Translations under genes and position numbers: made by a program
NCBI RefSeq assembly: GCF_018417635.1
Contig: NZ_CP071007.1
Location: forward strand, 661,001-725,000
Length of the DNA: 64,000 bases
DNA from: Pseudomonas sp. SORT22
GTDB lineage: Bacteria; Pseudomonadota; Gammaproteobacteria; Pseudomonadales; Pseudomonadaceae
Reading direction: 5' to 3'
Notes under the pieces: model-generated
Seen by the model: the letters and a program-made list of their open reading frames with translations, nothing else
Database searches by the model: none
Told to the model about the DNA's origin: nothing
Part shown: one piece after another, positions 53,369-64,000 of the stretch
Position numbering within the stretch: the first letter of the stretch is position 1
How the letters are laid out: the number at the start of each line of letters is the position of its first letter

Positions 53369-54408
53369 CAGTGGCGCAACCCCGGCAGCAGCTTCAGCAA
53401 GCCTTGCGGCAATCGCGCCTGCAAACGGCTGCTCAAAGCCTCGCGGTGCTTCTGATAGAAAAGCCCCAAGCCAATCACGCCCAACCCGATCAGGGTCAGC
53501 ACCACCGGGAACAGCAGCGACTCGGCAAACACCTCGTAAGACAGGTAACCCAGGTACATCGCCACGCCCATGCCACCAAAGACCATGAACAGCGGACGGC
53601 GCAGCAACAGTGCTATGCCCATCAGGCCAAGGTTGATCAGACCATAAAGCGCTTTGTCCCATTCACTGTCGGTATCCAGCAGCGGCAAGCCGAGCCAGAA
53701 GGCCAGCAATCCGGCCAGATAGCCCCAGAAGGCATAGTCCTGGCGGGTGCGACCGTCGATCACCAGGAACACCAGCAATGTCGCCAGGCCAAACCACAGT
53801 GACACCGTACGCCGCTGATTCCAGTCGAAGGCCTCGCCATAGAACCATTCGCTCAGGTCCATGGACATGAACCACAAGGCCACGGCAATCGGCATGACGA
53901 TGAACGGAAACGGGATCAGGCGCAGCATCAACAAGCCGGCCAGTATCGTCGCCGCCTCCATCAGCAGCCAACCGTCCTGCACGTAGGTGTAGTAGTTGTG
54001 GTAGTTGCCCTGGGCGTTGTCCAGTAGCCAGAAACCGCTGAGTCGCTGCGCCGCAAACACTGCCAGCGGTACGATGCTCACCGCCACCGCAGCAAGTACG
54101 CCAGCAGGGATGACCTGGCCGCGGCGTTGCATTAGCAAGGCGCCCAGGGTCAGTACGCCGATATAAATCAGTGAGACCAGCAGCAGGGCGCTGTCACCGA
54201 CGCGCATCCAGGCTTCACTGAGCAGCCAGCCCATGGCGGCCATGATCAGCAGGGCGCCGAAGTAAAACGCCACGTGGGCCAGATGGAAACTGGCCTGGGT
54301 TTGCGGCTGGCGCTTGAGAAATTCAAGCAGGGCCTGATCCTGGCCCGGGTTCAGAACGCCGGCGCTGACTGCGCGGGCCAGGTCCTTGGCGTCGAAGCGT
54401 TCCGTCAT
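53368..54408 (-). CDS. DUF2157 multispanning membrane protein
   Basis: 346 residues. A short soluble start (MTERFDAKDLARAVSAGVL) is the DUF2157 N-terminal signature, followed by about ten hydrophobic helices. Function unknown. Coupled to the small membrane gene downstream; 8 bp below the coq7 stop, so it may share that transcript. Confidence 0.82.
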   Translation of the reverse strand: MTERFDAKDLARAVSAGVLNPGQDQALLEFLKRQPQTQASFHLAHVAFYFGALLIMAAMGWLLSEAWMRVGDSALLLVSLIYIGVLTLGALLMQRRGQVIPAGVLAAVAVSIVPLAVFAAQRLSGFWLLDNAQGNYHNYYTYVQDGWLLMEAATILAGLLMLRLIPFPFIVMPIAVALWFMSMDLSEWFYGEAFDWNQRRTVSLWFGLATLLVFLVIDGRTRQDYAFWGYLAGLLAFWLGLPLLDTDSEWDKALYGLINLGLMGIALLLRRPLFMVFGGMGVAMYLGYLSYEVFAESLLFPVVLTLIGLGVIGLGLFYQKHREALSSRLQARLPQGLLKLLPGLRH

Positions 54409-54416
54409 CGGTGGTC

Positions 54417-55064
54417 CTAGATACGATAAGTGCTTTTGGTCATGACCTTGGCCATCAGGCTCATGCCGAACTTGACCGGTGCCGGGAAGCGGAAGCCGCC
54501 AGCATCCAGGGCCGATTCGGCATGTTGCTCTTCGTCGATGCGCATCTGCTCAAGAATCGCCCGGGATTTCTCATCCTCGGCCGGGATTTGCTCCAGGTGT
54601 TCGTCCAGGTGCTTGCACACCTGATGCTCGGTGGCGGCGACAAAACCCAGGCTGACCTTGTCGCTGACCAGGCCCGCGAGGGCACCGATGCCGAAGGACA
54701 TACCGTAGAACAGCGGGTTGAGCACGCTGGGGTGGCTGCCGAGCTGGCGAATGCGCTGTTCGCACCAGGCCAGGTGGTCGATTTCTTCTTCGGCGGCGTG
54801 CTCCATGGCCTTGCGAACCTGGGGCAGCTTGGCGGTCAGGGCCTGGCCCTGGTACAGCGCCTGGGCACAGACTTCACCGGTATGGTTGATACGCATGAGC
54901 CCGGCCACATGGCGGGTCTGGGTTTCGTCGAGGGTGACATCCGGCTGGATGATCGCCGGCGACGGCCGGGAAGGCTGGCCGCTGAAGGGCAGCAAGGTGC
55001 GCATGGCGGTGTCGGCCTGCAGCAACAAGCGGTCGAGCGGGGAATAGTGACGTTCGGTAGCCAT
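54417..55064 (-). CDS. coq7: 3-demethoxyubiquinol 3-hydroxylase Coq7
   Basis: 215 residues from ATG 55064 ([14 protein letters not shown]). Diiron ligands appear in [34 protein letters not shown] and [11 protein letters not shown]. It hydroxylates the ubiquinone ring in the last oxygen-dependent step; this bacterial type replaces UbiF in pseudomonads. Confidence 0.95.
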   Translation of the reverse strand: MATERHYSPLDRLLLQADTAMRTLLPFSGQPSRPSPAIIQPDVTLDETQTRHVAGLMRINHTGEVCAQALYQGQALTAKLPQVRKAMEHAAEEEIDHLAWCEQRIRQLGSHPSVLNPLFYGMSFGIGALAGLVSDKVSLGFVAATEHQVCKHLDEHLEQIPAEDEKSRAILEQMRIDEEQHAESALDAGGFRFPAPVKFGMSLMAKVMTKSTYRI

Positions 55065-55129
55065 CGGGCACCTCCGCAAGAATGTGCCCGACAGTTTACC
55101 CCAATCGCGATGCCGGGGCTTGCCCTGGA

Positions 55130-55468
55130 TCAGCCTGGTGGCCAGTGCATCTGACGCTGGCCAAGCACGTGCATATGAATGTGGTAGACGGTCTGCCCAC
55201 CCAGCTCATTGCAGTTCATGACCACGCGAAAGCCGTCTTCGCAGCCCAGTTCCTTGGCCAGCCGCTGGGCAGTGAACAGGATGTGCCCGGCCAGGCCCTT
55301 GTCTTCTTCGGTCAGGTCGTTGAGGGTGCGGATCGGTTTTTTCGGGATGACCAGAAAATGTACCGGTGCCTGCGGGGCGATATCGTGGAAGGCCAGAACC
55401 TGGTCGTCCTCGTAGATGATCTTGGCCGGGATTTCCCGGTTGATGATCTTGGTAAACAGAGTATCCAC
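55130..55468 (-). CDS. HIT family protein (HinT-like)
   Basis: 112 residues from GTG 55468 ([15 protein letters not shown]), GGAG 8 nt upstream. The catalytic triad HIHMH sits near residue 100 ([10 protein letters not shown]). HinT hydrolyses adenosine phosphoramidates and lysyl-AMP. The start is inside a longer frame whose N-terminal part belongs to no known fold. Confidence 0.92.
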   Translation of the reverse strand: MDTLFTKIINREIPAKIIYEDDQVLAFHDIAPQAPVHFLVIPKKPIRTLNDLTEEDKGLAGHILFTAQRLAKELGCEDGFRVVMNCNELGGQTVYHIHMHVLGQRQMHWPPG

Positions 55469-55539
55469 TACGGCTGCTCCATGAGGGTGATCGGACTTGA
55501 GTGTACGCAGGCCAGACGCTTGCGCCCAGCCCTGTACAA

Positions 55540-56313
55540 CTAGCGCGGGCAATAGGCCTGGTTGATGGCGCCGGCCAGCTTGCGTGCCAGCCAGCGCGAT
55601 AGCCAGCGCGGGCTGAAGGCCAGCCAGCGGTTGCGCCGGCCGGGGATGATCAATGCGCGGTTCTTGTCCAAGGCGCGTACGGTATACAGCGCGACTTCTT
55701 CCGGGCTCAGGCTGCGTTGACCGTTTTCCAGCCGCGGGATACGCCGCAACGGCGAACGCACCGGGCCTGGGCACAGCACCGAAACCTTGATGCCGGTGCG
55801 TTTGAGCTCTTCGCGCAGGCCTTCGGAAAAGTGCAGCACATAGGCTTTGCTTGCCGCGTAGCTGCTCATCCACGGGCCGGGCGCGAAGGCGGCAAGCGAT
55901 GCGACGTTGAGTATCTGCCCGCCGCCCTGAACCGCCATGGCATTGCCAAGGGCGTGGCAGAGGCGGGTCAGGGCGAGGATGTTCACCTCGATCAGGTCCT
56001 GCTCATCGCTCCATTCCTGGGCCAGAAAGTGCCCGTAGGAGCGAATTCCGGCGCAGTTGACCAGCAAGTCGATGTGCCGCTCGCTTTCTTCCAGCTCCAG
56101 CAGGAACCCCGACAACCGCAGCGGCTCGCCCAGGTCGCAGGCACGAAACAGCACTTCGACGCCAAACCGCTGGGTCAGCTCGATGGCGATGCTTTCCAGC
56201 GGGTCGCGCTGTCGGGCCACCAGGATCAAATTGCGTCCCCGACGTGCCAGCGCCTCGGCCAGTGCCAGGCCCAAGCCGCTGGAGGCACCGGTGATCATGG
56301 CGTAACGGGTCAT
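55540..56313 (-). CDS. Short-chain dehydrogenase/reductase
   Basis: 257 residues. Cofactor loop TGASSGLG (8-15), NCAGI, and the catalytic S-Y-K in VASLAAF and SSYAASKAY. The C terminus (WLSRWLARKLAGAI) is basic and amphipathic, hinting at membrane contact. Substrate unknown. 71 bp upstream of the HIT gene on the same strand. Confidence 0.88.
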   Translation of the reverse strand: MTRYAMITGASSGLGLALAEALARRGRNLILVARQRDPLESIAIELTQRFGVEVLFRACDLGEPLRLSGFLLELEESERHIDLLVNCAGIRSYGHFLAQEWSDEQDLIEVNILALTRLCHALGNAMAVQGGGQILNVASLAAFAPGPWMSSYAASKAYVLHFSEGLREELKRTGIKVSVLCPGPVRSPLRRIPRLENGQRSLSPEEVALYTVRALDKNRALIIPGRRNRWLAFSPRWLSRWLARKLAGAINQAYCPR

Positions 56314-56393
56314 GCAGTTCTCCAGTCGGGAAGGGTGGCCAAAGTGCGCAGTTTACAGGTGCCGGGCCCGGAGTGCTGCTACCCGTGGCGTGT

Positions 56394-56852
56394 CTAGATG
56401 CCGGGGCGGGTGACGGTGACGTATGCAAGCCCGGCAACCAGGACCAGCCACAGCCAGGCCAGGATCACCACTGCGTTGTTGTTGGGCACTGGCGGCGCAC
56501 CGAAGCGGTTGCTGCCACGCGTGCCGGGCATCAGTACCAGCACCAGGATGAAGAAGTTGCCGACCCATGGAAGGATCGACAGCCAGCAGAACCAGCCGCT
56601 CCAGTTCAGGTCGTGCAGGCGCTGGACGATGAACAGCATGCTCAGGATCCGTGCCGACAACAGGCCGATCATCATCAGGCCGCCGAGGTCCAGCGACATT
56701 GAACTGGACAGCAAGGCCACCAGGAAAATGCCGCCGATGGTCGCAGCGAACAAGACCAGGCTCCAGGCCAGCAGGCGCACGCGGCCAATTCGCCCTTCCA
56801 GGCTCATGACCTTGGGTTTGCTCGAGTTGGCGAGAGTCAGGGTGTCATACAT
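56394..56852 (-). CDS. DUF805 family membrane protein
   Basis: 152 residues from ATG 56852 (MYDTLTLANSS) behind AGGAA. Four helices follow a GRIGRVRLLAWSLV start; RLHDLNWSGWF is the DUF805 core motif. Function unknown. It begins 31 bp after the nitronate monooxygenase stop. Confidence 0.85.
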   Translation of the reverse strand: MYDTLTLANSSKPKVMSLEGRIGRVRLLAWSLVLFAATIGGIFLVALLSSSMSLDLGGLMMIGLLSARILSMLFIVQRLHDLNWSGWFCWLSILPWVGNFFILVLVLMPGTRGSNRFGAPPVPNNNAVVILAWLWLVLVAGLAYVTVTRPGI

Positions 56853-56883
56853 GCGGGCTTCCTTTGCCGTGATAAAGCGTGAG

Positions 56884-57840
56884 TCAGCCCGGCCAGCGAT
56901 GGCCAAGGGCTGTGGCCGAGGCGTGCGCCTGGCGGTATTCGGTATCCAGGCGGGTAATCAGTTGCTCGACCGAGCAGAGCTGGTCGATGGCACCGACACC
57001 TTGTCCGGCAGACCAGACGGTCTTCCAGGCCTTGGCCTCGTCGTCGATGGGTTTGAGCTTGGTCTCGGTGTGGCTGCGCAGGGCGGCCATGTCGAAACCG
57101 GCGTTTTCCAGGCTCTGGCGCATGAAGCTGGCAGGCACCCCGGAAACCGCAGCGGTGTGGATGATATCGGCTGCCTTGGCTTCAAGCATCATTTCTTTGT
57201 AAGGCCCCGGCGCCTGGCTCTCGTGGGTGGCGATAAAGCGCGTACCCAGGTAGGCGAGGTCAGCGCCCAGCAACTGCGCGGCGAGGATTTCCTGGCCACG
57301 GTTTATGCAACCGGCCAGCAGCAAGGTCTTGTCGAAGAACTGGCGAATCTCGGCGATCAGGGCGAACGGGCTCCAGGTGCCAGCGTGGCCGCCGGCGCCC
57401 GCGGCTACGGCAATCAGACCGTCGACACCGGCCTCGGCGGCTTTCTCGGCATGCCGGCGGGTGGTCACGTCATGGAACACCAGGCCGCCATAGCTGTGCA
57501 CGGCATCGACCAGTTCCTTCACCGCCCCGAGGCTGGTGATGACGATCGGCACCTTGTGTTCGACGCACAACGCCAGGTCTGCCTGCAGGCGCGGGTTGCT
57601 CTGGTGCACGATCAGGTTGACGGCATAGGGTGCAGGTTTGTCGAGGGCCTCCAGGCCTGTTTCGATCTCTTCCAGCCAAGCCTTGAAGCCTGCGTTGTCG
57701 CGCTGGTTCAGGGCCGGGAAACTGCCGACCACACCGTTAGCACAACAGGCCAGTACCAGTTGCGGATTGGAGATCAGAAACATCGGCGCCGCTACCACCG
57801 GCAGGCGCAAGCGTTGTTCGAGCAGGGCAGGCAATGACAT
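56884..57840 (-). CDS. Nitronate monooxygenase / NPD-type flavoprotein
   Basis: 318 residues. FMN-binding barrel with PVVAAPMFLISNP and the catalytic-type His in AVAAGAGGHAGTWSPF. Class II nitronate monooxygenases detoxify alkyl nitronates such as propionate-3-nitronate, but many NPD-like proteins act on other substrates, so the exact reaction is open. 33 bp below hemJ. Confidence 0.85.
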   Translation of the reverse strand: MSLPALLEQRLRLPVVAAPMFLISNPQLVLACCANGVVGSFPALNQRDNAGFKAWLEEIETGLEALDKPAPYAVNLIVHQSNPRLQADLALCVEHKVPIVITSLGAVKELVDAVHSYGGLVFHDVTTRRHAEKAAEAGVDGLIAVAAGAGGHAGTWSPFALIAEIRQFFDKTLLLAGCINRGQEILAAQLLGADLAYLGTRFIATHESQAPGPYKEMMLEAKAADIIHTAAVSGVPASFMRQSLENAGFDMAALRSHTETKLKPIDDEAKAWKTVWSAGQGVGAIDQLCSVEQLITRLDTEYRQAHASATALGHRWPG

Positions 57841-57873
57841 GGCAGGTTTCCCGAGGCTGAGTATGGGTTTAGG

Positions 57874-58299
57874 TTAGAACGGTTTGACCACCACCAGAAT
57901 TACCACGGCCAGCAGGACCAGCACCGGCACTTCATTGAACCAGCGGTAGAACACGTGGCTGCGGGTGTTTTCGCCGCGGGCGAAGCGCTTGAGCTGTGCG
58001 CCGCACATATGGTGGTAACCGATCAGCAGCACCACCAGGGTGAGCTTGGCGTGCATCCAGCCCTGGCTCATGAAGCCCGGGGTCAGGCTCAGCAGCCAGA
58101 TGCCGAAGACCAGGCTGGCGATCATCGCCGGCAGCATGATGCCGCGGTAGAGCTTGCGCTCCATGATCACGAAGCGTTCCTGGCTGATGCTGTCCTGGCT
58201 TTGTGCGTGATAGACGAACAGGCGCGGCAGGTAGAACAGGCCGGCAAACCAGCAGACCACGCTGACGATATGCAGCGCTTTGATCCAGAGAAAAAGCAT
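57874..58299 (-). CDS. hemJ: Protoporphyrinogen IX oxidase HemJ
   Basis: 141 residues, four helices. The family His in ALHIVSVVCWFAG (H10) and the MHAKL segment (H-x-K) are present. HemJ is the quinone-linked oxidase used by many proteobacteria lacking HemG or HemY. Older name UPF0093/CopD-like. Confidence 0.87.
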   Translation of the reverse strand: MLFLWIKALHIVSVVCWFAGLFYLPRLFVYHAQSQDSISQERFVIMERKLYRGIMLPAMIASLVFGIWLLSLTPGFMSQGWMHAKLTLVVLLIGYHHMCGAQLKRFARGENTRSHVFYRWFNEVPVLVLLAVVILVVVKPF

Positions 58300-58441
58300 G
58301 GGGTTGAGTTCCTTCAGGGTTCACGGTGGTCAGATAGTAGAGGCAAGGGGCCCGGCGAGCCATCGCAACAGTTGTGGGCGTGTTTCAGCGCCCCTATTAT
58401 CGTGGGCTTTCCTGATGGTTCGTTGATAAGGGGCACGCGTT

Positions 58442-59476
58442 ATGGTCAAGGTCGGTATCGTTGGCGGCACGGGTTACACCGGGGTCGAGCTGCTGCGTCT
58501 GTTGGCACAGCATCCACAGGCCGAGGTGGCAGTGATCACCTCGCGTTCCGAAGCTGGTCTGGCGGTTGCCGATATGTACCCGAACCTGCGAGGCCACTAC
58601 GACGGCCTGGCCTTCAGCGTGCCGGACGTGAAGACCCTGGCCGCCTGCGACGTAGTGTTCTTTGCCACCCCGCACGGTGTCGCCCACGCCCTGGCCGGCG
58701 AGCTGCTGGCCGCGGGCACCAAGGTCATCGACCTGTCCGCCGACTTCCGCCTGCAGGACGCCGATGAGTGGGCCAAGTGGTACGGCCAGCCGCACGGCGC
58801 GCCCGAGCTGCTCAAGGACGCGGTCTACGGCCTGCCTGAAGTCAATCGCGAGCAAATTCGCCAGGCACGCCTGATCGCCGTACCGGGTTGCTACCCAACC
58901 GCTACCCAGCTTGGCTTCCTGCCGCTGCTCGAAGCCGGTATCGCCGACGCCTCGCGGCTGATCGCCGACTGCAAATCCGGGGTCAGCGGCGCCGGCCGTG
59001 GCGCGGCGGTGGGCTCGCTGTTCTGTGAGGCGGGCGAAAGCATGAAGGCTTATGCGGTCAAGGGGCACCGTCACCTGCCGGAAATCACCCAGGGCCTGCG
59101 CCGGGCGGCGGGTGGTGATGTCGGACTGACCTTCGTGCCGCACCTGACCCCGATGATCCGCGGTATCCATTCGACCCTGTATGCAACCGTCGCCGATACC
59201 TCGGTCGATCTGCAGGCGCTATTCGAAAAACGCTACGCCGATGAACCGTTCGTCGACGTAATGCCGGCCGGCAGCCATCCGGAAACCCGCAGCGTGCGCG
59301 GTGCCAACGTCTGCCGAATTGCCGTGCACCGTCCACAGGGCGGCGACCTGGTGGTGGTGTTGTCGGTGATCGACAACCTGGTCAAGGGCGCGTCGGGGCA
59401 GGCGGTACAGAACCTCAACATCCTCTTTGGCCTGGACGAGCGCATGGGGCTTTCCCACGCCGGTCTGCTTCCGTAA
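58442..59476 (+). CDS. argC: N-acetyl-gamma-glutamyl-phosphate reductase
   Basis: 344 residues. NADP loop [15 protein letters not shown] and catalytic C150 in [12 protein letters not shown] mark the type 1 enzyme. Reduces N-acetylglutamyl phosphate in arginine synthesis. Stands alone here rather than with argB; followed by a repeat-derived hairpin. Confidence 0.97.
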   Translation: MVKVGIVGGTGYTGVELLRLLAQHPQAEVAVITSRSEAGLAVADMYPNLRGHYDGLAFSVPDVKTLAACDVVFFATPHGVAHALAGELLAAGTKVIDLSADFRLQDADEWAKWYGQPHGAPELLKDAVYGLPEVNREQIRQARLIAVPGCYPTATQLGFLPLLEAGIADASRLIADCKSGVSGAGRGAAVGSLFCEAGESMKAYAVKGHRHLPEITQGLRRAAGGDVGLTFVPHLTPMIRGIHSTLYATVADTSVDLQALFEKRYADEPFVDVMPAGSHPETRSVRGANVCRIAVHRPQGGDLVVVLSVIDNLVKGASGQAVQNLNILFGLDERMGLSHAGLLP

Positions 59477-59490
59477 ACGCCAGCTTTCAA

Positions 59491-59550
59491 GCTGCAAGTA
59501 AAAGGTGCACGCGATCCGCTTATAGCTTGCGGCGCACCTCTTGCAGCTTT
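59491..59550 (+). repeat. Imperfect long hairpin of the GCTGCAAG repeat family
   Basis: GCTGCAAG..AGGTGCaCGC (59491-59512) faces GCGgCGCACCTCTTGCAGC (59529-59547), then TTTT. It can end argC transcripts and is built from the same AAGCTGCAAG units seen at 21621 and 63967. Confidence 0.6.
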
Positions 59551-59634
59551 TGTATTGTTGACCGCTTTTCTCGGAGAAGCGGATAATGCGCGTCATCACG
59601 CATTATGGCGGCATAGCGCCGGGAGATAGTCAGC

Positions 59635-59985
59635 ATGAGCGTCGAATCCTTCACCCCTGTGGCATTGCAGTTCACTGAGGGTGCAGCGCACAAGGTGAAG
59701 ACCCTGGTCGATGAAGAAGGCAATGATCGCCTGAAGTTGCGAGTTTTCGTGACCGGCGGCGGTTGCTCGGGTTTTCAGTACGGTTTCACTTTCGATGAAG
59801 ACGTTGCCGAAGACGACACCATCGTCGAGCGCGAAGGCGTGGCTCTGGTTGTCGATCCGATGAGTTTCCAGTATCTGGCAGGAGCCGAGGTGGATTACCA
59901 GGAAGGCCTGGAAGGCTCGCGTTTCGTTATCAAGAACCCGAACGCCACCACGACCTGTGGTTGCGGCTCTTCGTTCTCGATCTGA
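59635..59985 (+). CDS. erpA: Iron-sulfur insertion protein ErpA
   Basis: 116 residues, A-type carrier. Cysteines at C44 (GGGCSGF) and C108/C110 ([10 protein letters not shown]) hold the cluster. It passes [4Fe-4S] clusters to targets such as IspG and IspH. Its 149-bp upstream region has the promoter. Confidence 0.97.
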   Translation: MSVESFTPVALQFTEGAAHKVKTLVDEEGNDRLKLRVFVTGGGCSGFQYGFTFDEDVAEDDTIVEREGVALVVDPMSFQYLAGAEVDYQEGLEGSRFVIKNPNATTTCGCGSSFSI

Positions 59986-60003
59986 TCGCCAGGGCAGTAC
60001 CGC

Positions 60004-60030
60004 AAACGCCGCGCTGATGCGCGGCGTTTT
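60004..60030. terminator. Bidirectional terminator between erpA and anmK
   Basis: CGCCGCGC (60007-60014) and GCGCGGCG (60019-60026) with a TGAT loop; AAA on the left and TTTT on the right. Confidence 0.92.
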
Positions 60031-60042
60031 GCTGTCTGCGAG

Positions 60043-61137
<1,095 letters not shown>

Positions 61138-62559
61138 TTAACGCTTGCTCGAAGCAAGCAGGGTGGCCTTTTCCTGGTCCATGCGCGCGACCAGTGGCTG
61201 GCTTTGCTGCAGGAAACGCTGGCGCTCGGCTTTGGCGATCGGGTCAGCCATTGGCAACTTCTGCCCGAGCGGGTCGACGTGGACGCCGTTGACCTGGAAC
61301 TCGTAGTGCAGGTGCGGGCCGGTAGACAGGCCGGTGGTGCCAATGTAGCCGATGATTTGCCCTTGCTTGACGGTGCCGCCGGTCTTCACGCCCTTGGCGA
61401 AGCCCTGCATGTGCCCGTACAGGGTCTGGTAGCGGTTACCGTGCTGGATGATCACGGTATTGCCGTAGCCGCCGCGGCGGCCTGCCAGCAGCACTTTACC
61501 GTCACCGGCCGCCTTGATCGGTGTGCCGCGTGGTGCTGCGTAGTCGACACCTTTGTGCGCGCGGATCTTGTTCAGGATCGGGTGCTTGCGGCCAGCCGAG
61601 AAGCGCGAGCTGATGCGGGCGAAATCAACCGGAGTGCGGATGAACGCCTTGCGCATGCTGTTGCCGTCGGCGGTGTAGTAGTTGGTGTTGCCCTGCTTGT
61701 TGGTGTAGCGCACTGCGGTGAAACTCTTGCCGCGGTTGGTGAAGCGGGCAGAAAGGATATTGCCGGTACCGACGACCTTGCCGTTCATGACCTTCTGTTC
61801 ATAGATCACGTCGAACTCGTCGCCCTGGCGGATATCCTGGGCGAAGTCGATGTCATACCCGAAGATGCGCGCCATATCCATGGTCAGGTTGTGATTCAGG
61901 CCGGCACGCTGGGCCGAGGCCGACAGCGAACTCTTGATCACGCCATGTACATAGGCCGAGCGAACCACGGGCTTGCTGATTTCACGGTTGAACGCGTAAC
62001 CGTTTGCGCTCTTGGTCAGGCGAATGGTTTCCAGATCACTGAGCTTGCTGTGCAGGCTGGCCAGTTGACCGTCCTTGTCCAGTTCGATCTGCAGTACCTG
62101 GCCATGCTTGAGCTGGCTGAACTGCTTGGCCTGCTTGTTACTGGCCAGCACTTCATGCACAGCGGTGGCCGGCAGGCCGACCTTGGCGAACAGGGTCGAC
62201 AGGGTATCGCCGCGGCTTACGGTGACTTCGCGGTGGCTTGGGTCCTTGTCTGGCGCGGCTTCGGCAGCGGCGGGCGCAGGCTCGGTCTTGGCGGTTTCCT
62301 CGGTTGCTGCGGCGCTGTTGTCGATCTGCGCAAACGGCGAGGGGGTGGCGTCGGTGTTCTGGGTAAGTGGGGCGTCCTGTTCCTGCTTGAGTTGCTCTGC
62401 CGGGCTTTCCAGCTCCAGGTTCAGGGTGGTTTTCTTGGCTTCGACCTCGCTGGATGGGAACACCAGCAAGGCCAGGCTGAGTAAGGCGGCGATGCCGCTG
62501 GCGGCCAACAGGTGGCTCTTCGGATAAAGCGGGGGCGCTTTAGGCGGTTCGTTGGTCAT
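61138..62559 (-). CDS. M23 family peptidase (MepM-like, membrane-anchored)
   Basis: 473 residues from ATG 62559 (MTNEPPKAPPLYP). One helix near 22-40, a low-complexity acidic stretch, an OapA/LysM-like domain (about 110-200, EVTVSRGDTLSTLFAKVG), then the LytM fold with HKGVDYAAPRGTP and HLHYEFQVNG, so the zinc ligands are present. A likely peptidoglycan endopeptidase, coupled to anmK. The ribosome site is weak. Confidence 0.9.
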   Translation of the reverse strand: MTNEPPKAPPLYPKSHLLAASGIAALLSLALLVFPSSEVEAKKTTLNLELESPAEQLKQEQDAPLTQNTDATPSPFAQIDNSAAATEETAKTEPAPAAAEAAPDKDPSHREVTVSRGDTLSTLFAKVGLPATAVHEVLASNKQAKQFSQLKHGQVLQIELDKDGQLASLHSKLSDLETIRLTKSANGYAFNREISKPVVRSAYVHGVIKSSLSASAQRAGLNHNLTMDMARIFGYDIDFAQDIRQGDEFDVIYEQKVMNGKVVGTGNILSARFTNRGKSFTAVRYTNKQGNTNYYTADGNSMRKAFIRTPVDFARISSRFSAGRKHPILNKIRAHKGVDYAAPRGTPIKAAGDGKVLLAGRRGGYGNTVIIQHGNRYQTLYGHMQGFAKGVKTGGTVKQGQIIGYIGTTGLSTGPHLHYEFQVNGVHVDPLGQKLPMADPIAKAERQRFLQQSQPLVARMDQEKATLLASSKR

Positions 62560-62769
62560 AGATGAATTGACTTTGAAATAGATGAAGTGGAAAAGATGAA
62601 TGACATGATGAAGATGAAATAACTGTATAAAATATAACCAAATCCCCTTCAGCGCAAGCGCGCAGACGTCATCAGTCGGCTTCGAGGTCACACTCGGGGC
62701 AAAAACTTGTATTTGATGGCTGATCTTGTATGGTTGGGTCCCTTTGAATCTGAGCCTTACGGGTCTGTT

Positions 62770-63969
62770 ATGAAGTCGGTTGAAGAGCAGCTAGCGCTGA
62801 TCAAGCGTGGAGCGGAAGAGGTACTGGTCGAGTCCGAGTTGGTCGAGAAGCTCAAGCGCGGGCAGCCGCTGCGGATCAAGGCGGGTTTTGACCCGACTGC
62901 GCCTGACCTGCACCTGGGGCATACCGTCCTGATCAACAAGCTGCGCCAGTTCCAGGACCTGGGTCACCAGGTGATCTTCCTGATTGGCGACTTCACCGGC
63001 ATGATCGGTGACCCGAGCGGCAAGAGCGCTACCCGTCCGCCGCTGACCCGCGAGCAGGTACTGGATAACGCCGAGACCTATAAACAGCAGGTGTTCAAGA
63101 TTCTCGACCCGGCCAAGACCGAAGTCGCGTTCAACTCCACCTGGATGGACAAGCTCACCCCGGCCGACTTCATTCGCCTGGCGTCGCAGTACACCGTGGC
63201 GCGCATGCTCGAGCGCGACGACTTCGACAAGCGCTACACCACCAACCAGCCGATCGCGATCCATGAGTTCCTCTATCCGCTGGTGCAGGGTTATGACTCG
63301 GTGGCACTCAAGTGCGACGTCGAGCTCGGCGGTACCGACCAGAAGTTCAACCTGCTTATGGGGCGCGAGCTGCAACGTGCTTACGGCCAGGAAGCACAGA
63401 ACATCGTGACCATGCCGCTGCTCGAAGGGCTCGACGGCGTGAAGAAGATGTCCAAGTCCCTGGGCAATTATGTCGGCATCCAGGAAGCCCCTGGGGTGAT
63501 GTACAGCAAGCTCGTGTCGATTCCTGACACCCTGATGTGGCGTTACTTCGAACTGCTGAGCTTCCGTTCCATGGAAGAGATCGAGCAGTTGCGTGCCGAT
63601 GTCGCCAATGGCGCAAACCCGCGTGACATTAAGATCAAGCTGGCGGAAGAGATCGTTGCCCGCTTCCATGGCGAGGAGGCTGCCGCCAATGCTCACCGCG
63701 CGGCAGGTAACCGTATGAAAGAGGGCGAGTTGCCGGAGGATCTGCCTGAGGTTGAGGTCTCTGCGGCTGAAGGCTTGCCGATCGCTGCCGTGTTGAACCG
63801 CGCGGGTCTGGTGAAGAACTCGGCGATGGCGCGGGATCTGCTCAATGGCGGCGCGGTGAAGGTCGACGGTGCGGTGGTTGATCGTGATTTCATGTTTGCA
63901 CTTGGCGCGACCCATGTATGCCAGGCGGGCAAGAAGGCATTTGCCCGGGTTACCCTCAAGGCTGAGTAG
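62770..63969 (+). CDS. tyrS: Tyrosyl-tRNA synthetase
   Basis: 399 residues from ATG 62770 ([14 protein letters not shown]). HLGH (HIGH class) and KMSKSLGNY are in place and a C-terminal S4 domain (about 335-395) includes [19 protein letters not shown]. This is the TyrZ-like long form. A longer upstream in-frame reading lacks family similarity. It starts 210 bp from the divergent M23 gene. Confidence 0.97.
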   Translation: MKSVEEQLALIKRGAEEVLVESELVEKLKRGQPLRIKAGFDPTAPDLHLGHTVLINKLRQFQDLGHQVIFLIGDFTGMIGDPSGKSATRPPLTREQVLDNAETYKQQVFKILDPAKTEVAFNSTWMDKLTPADFIRLASQYTVARMLERDDFDKRYTTNQPIAIHEFLYPLVQGYDSVALKCDVELGGTDQKFNLLMGRELQRAYGQEAQNIVTMPLLEGLDGVKKMSKSLGNYVGIQEAPGVMYSKLVSIPDTLMWRYFELLSFRSMEEIEQLRADVANGANPRDIKIKLAEEIVARFHGEEAAANAHRAAGNRMKEGELPEDLPEVEVSAAEGLPIAAVLNRAGLVKNSAMARDLLNGGAVKVDGAVVDRDFMFALGATHVCQAGKKAFARVTLKAE

Positions 63970-64000
63970 GCGGTAGCGGCAAGCTATAAGCTGCAAGCTA
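63967..64000 (+). repeat. Start of an AAGCTGCAAGCT-type repeat at the window edge
   Basis: GTAGGCGGTAGCGGCAAGCT followed by AAGCTGCAAGCT begins inside the tyrS stop and nearly matches the element at 21621. It continues past the edge. Confidence 0.7.

Overview
This is a gene-dense, GC-rich stretch of core chromosome from a Pseudomonas, most likely the P. putida group. Three things point there: the gene order (pqqF, davA, davB, rmcA, rpoD, dnaG, rpsU, tsaD, then glpE to lptD, amgK/murU, agtSR, trpE, estP, trpGDC, crp, coq7, argC, erpA, anmK, tyrS), P. putida-type 35-bp REP elements, and the davBA lysine pathway. I see no prophage, insertion sequence, CRISPR array, plasmid or integrative element. 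Names rest on motif recognition and remembered gene order; no database search was run.

Layout. 1-4.5 kb (- strand): 5' part of pqqF, then davA and davB (L-lysine to 5-aminovalerate) with an Lrp/AsnC regulator upstream. 4.5-6.3 kb: a panB-type gene divergent from an AraC-family regulator. 6.3-14.7 kb (- strand): a CAU-anticodon tRNA (probably Ile2), the PBPb-PAS4-GGDEF-EAL protein RmcA, and the macromolecular synthesis operon rpsU-dnaG-rpoD. 14.9-18.7 kb: tsaD, plsY, folB-folK and cca. 18.8-23.7 kb (- strand): the stress-associated trio prkA, yeaH (DUF444) and spoVR/ycgB. 23.9-31.5 kb (- strand): a tightly packed run glpE, apaH, apaG, rsmA, pdxA, surA, lptD, read in reverse from lptD. 31.7-34.1 kb (+): amgK-murU (peptidoglycan sugar recycling) and a djlA-like gene. 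34.1-42.9 kb: a DUF3530 protein, then the agtS-agtR two-component pair and the agtABCD ABC transporter. 43-50.9 kb: rpe-gph-trpE, the autotransporter esterase estP in reverse, then trpG-trpD-trpC. 51-58.3 kb: a lipoate-ligase-like protein, crp/vfr, an OsmC/YhfA protein, two membrane proteins, coq7, a HIT protein, an SDR, a DUF805 protein, a nitronate monooxygenase and hemJ. 58.4-64 kb: argC, erpA, anmK with an M23 peptidase, and tyrS.

Functional links. DavB and DavA make 5-aminovalerate; the AgtABCD family takes up 5-aminovalerate and GABA, and AgtSR controls it in P. aeruginosa, so both ends of that chemistry lie within 40 kb. Tryptophan synthesis is split into rpe-gph-trpE and trpGDC. Each half is preceded by a short open frame ending in the same ARWRWRA peptide, followed by a GCCGG hairpin. 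This is a duplicated attenuation leader, and the trpE copy is fused in frame to the end of gph. Envelope genes cluster between 27 and 34 kb (surA, lptD, amgK, murU).

Most of the window is conserved housekeeping DNA. The points worth a second look are small: the paired trp leaders, structured spacers in rpsU-dnaG and apaG-rsmA, a palindrome between rpsU and tsaD, two families of interspersed repeats, an orphan panB-like gene, and several genes whose true starts are GTG or TTG.
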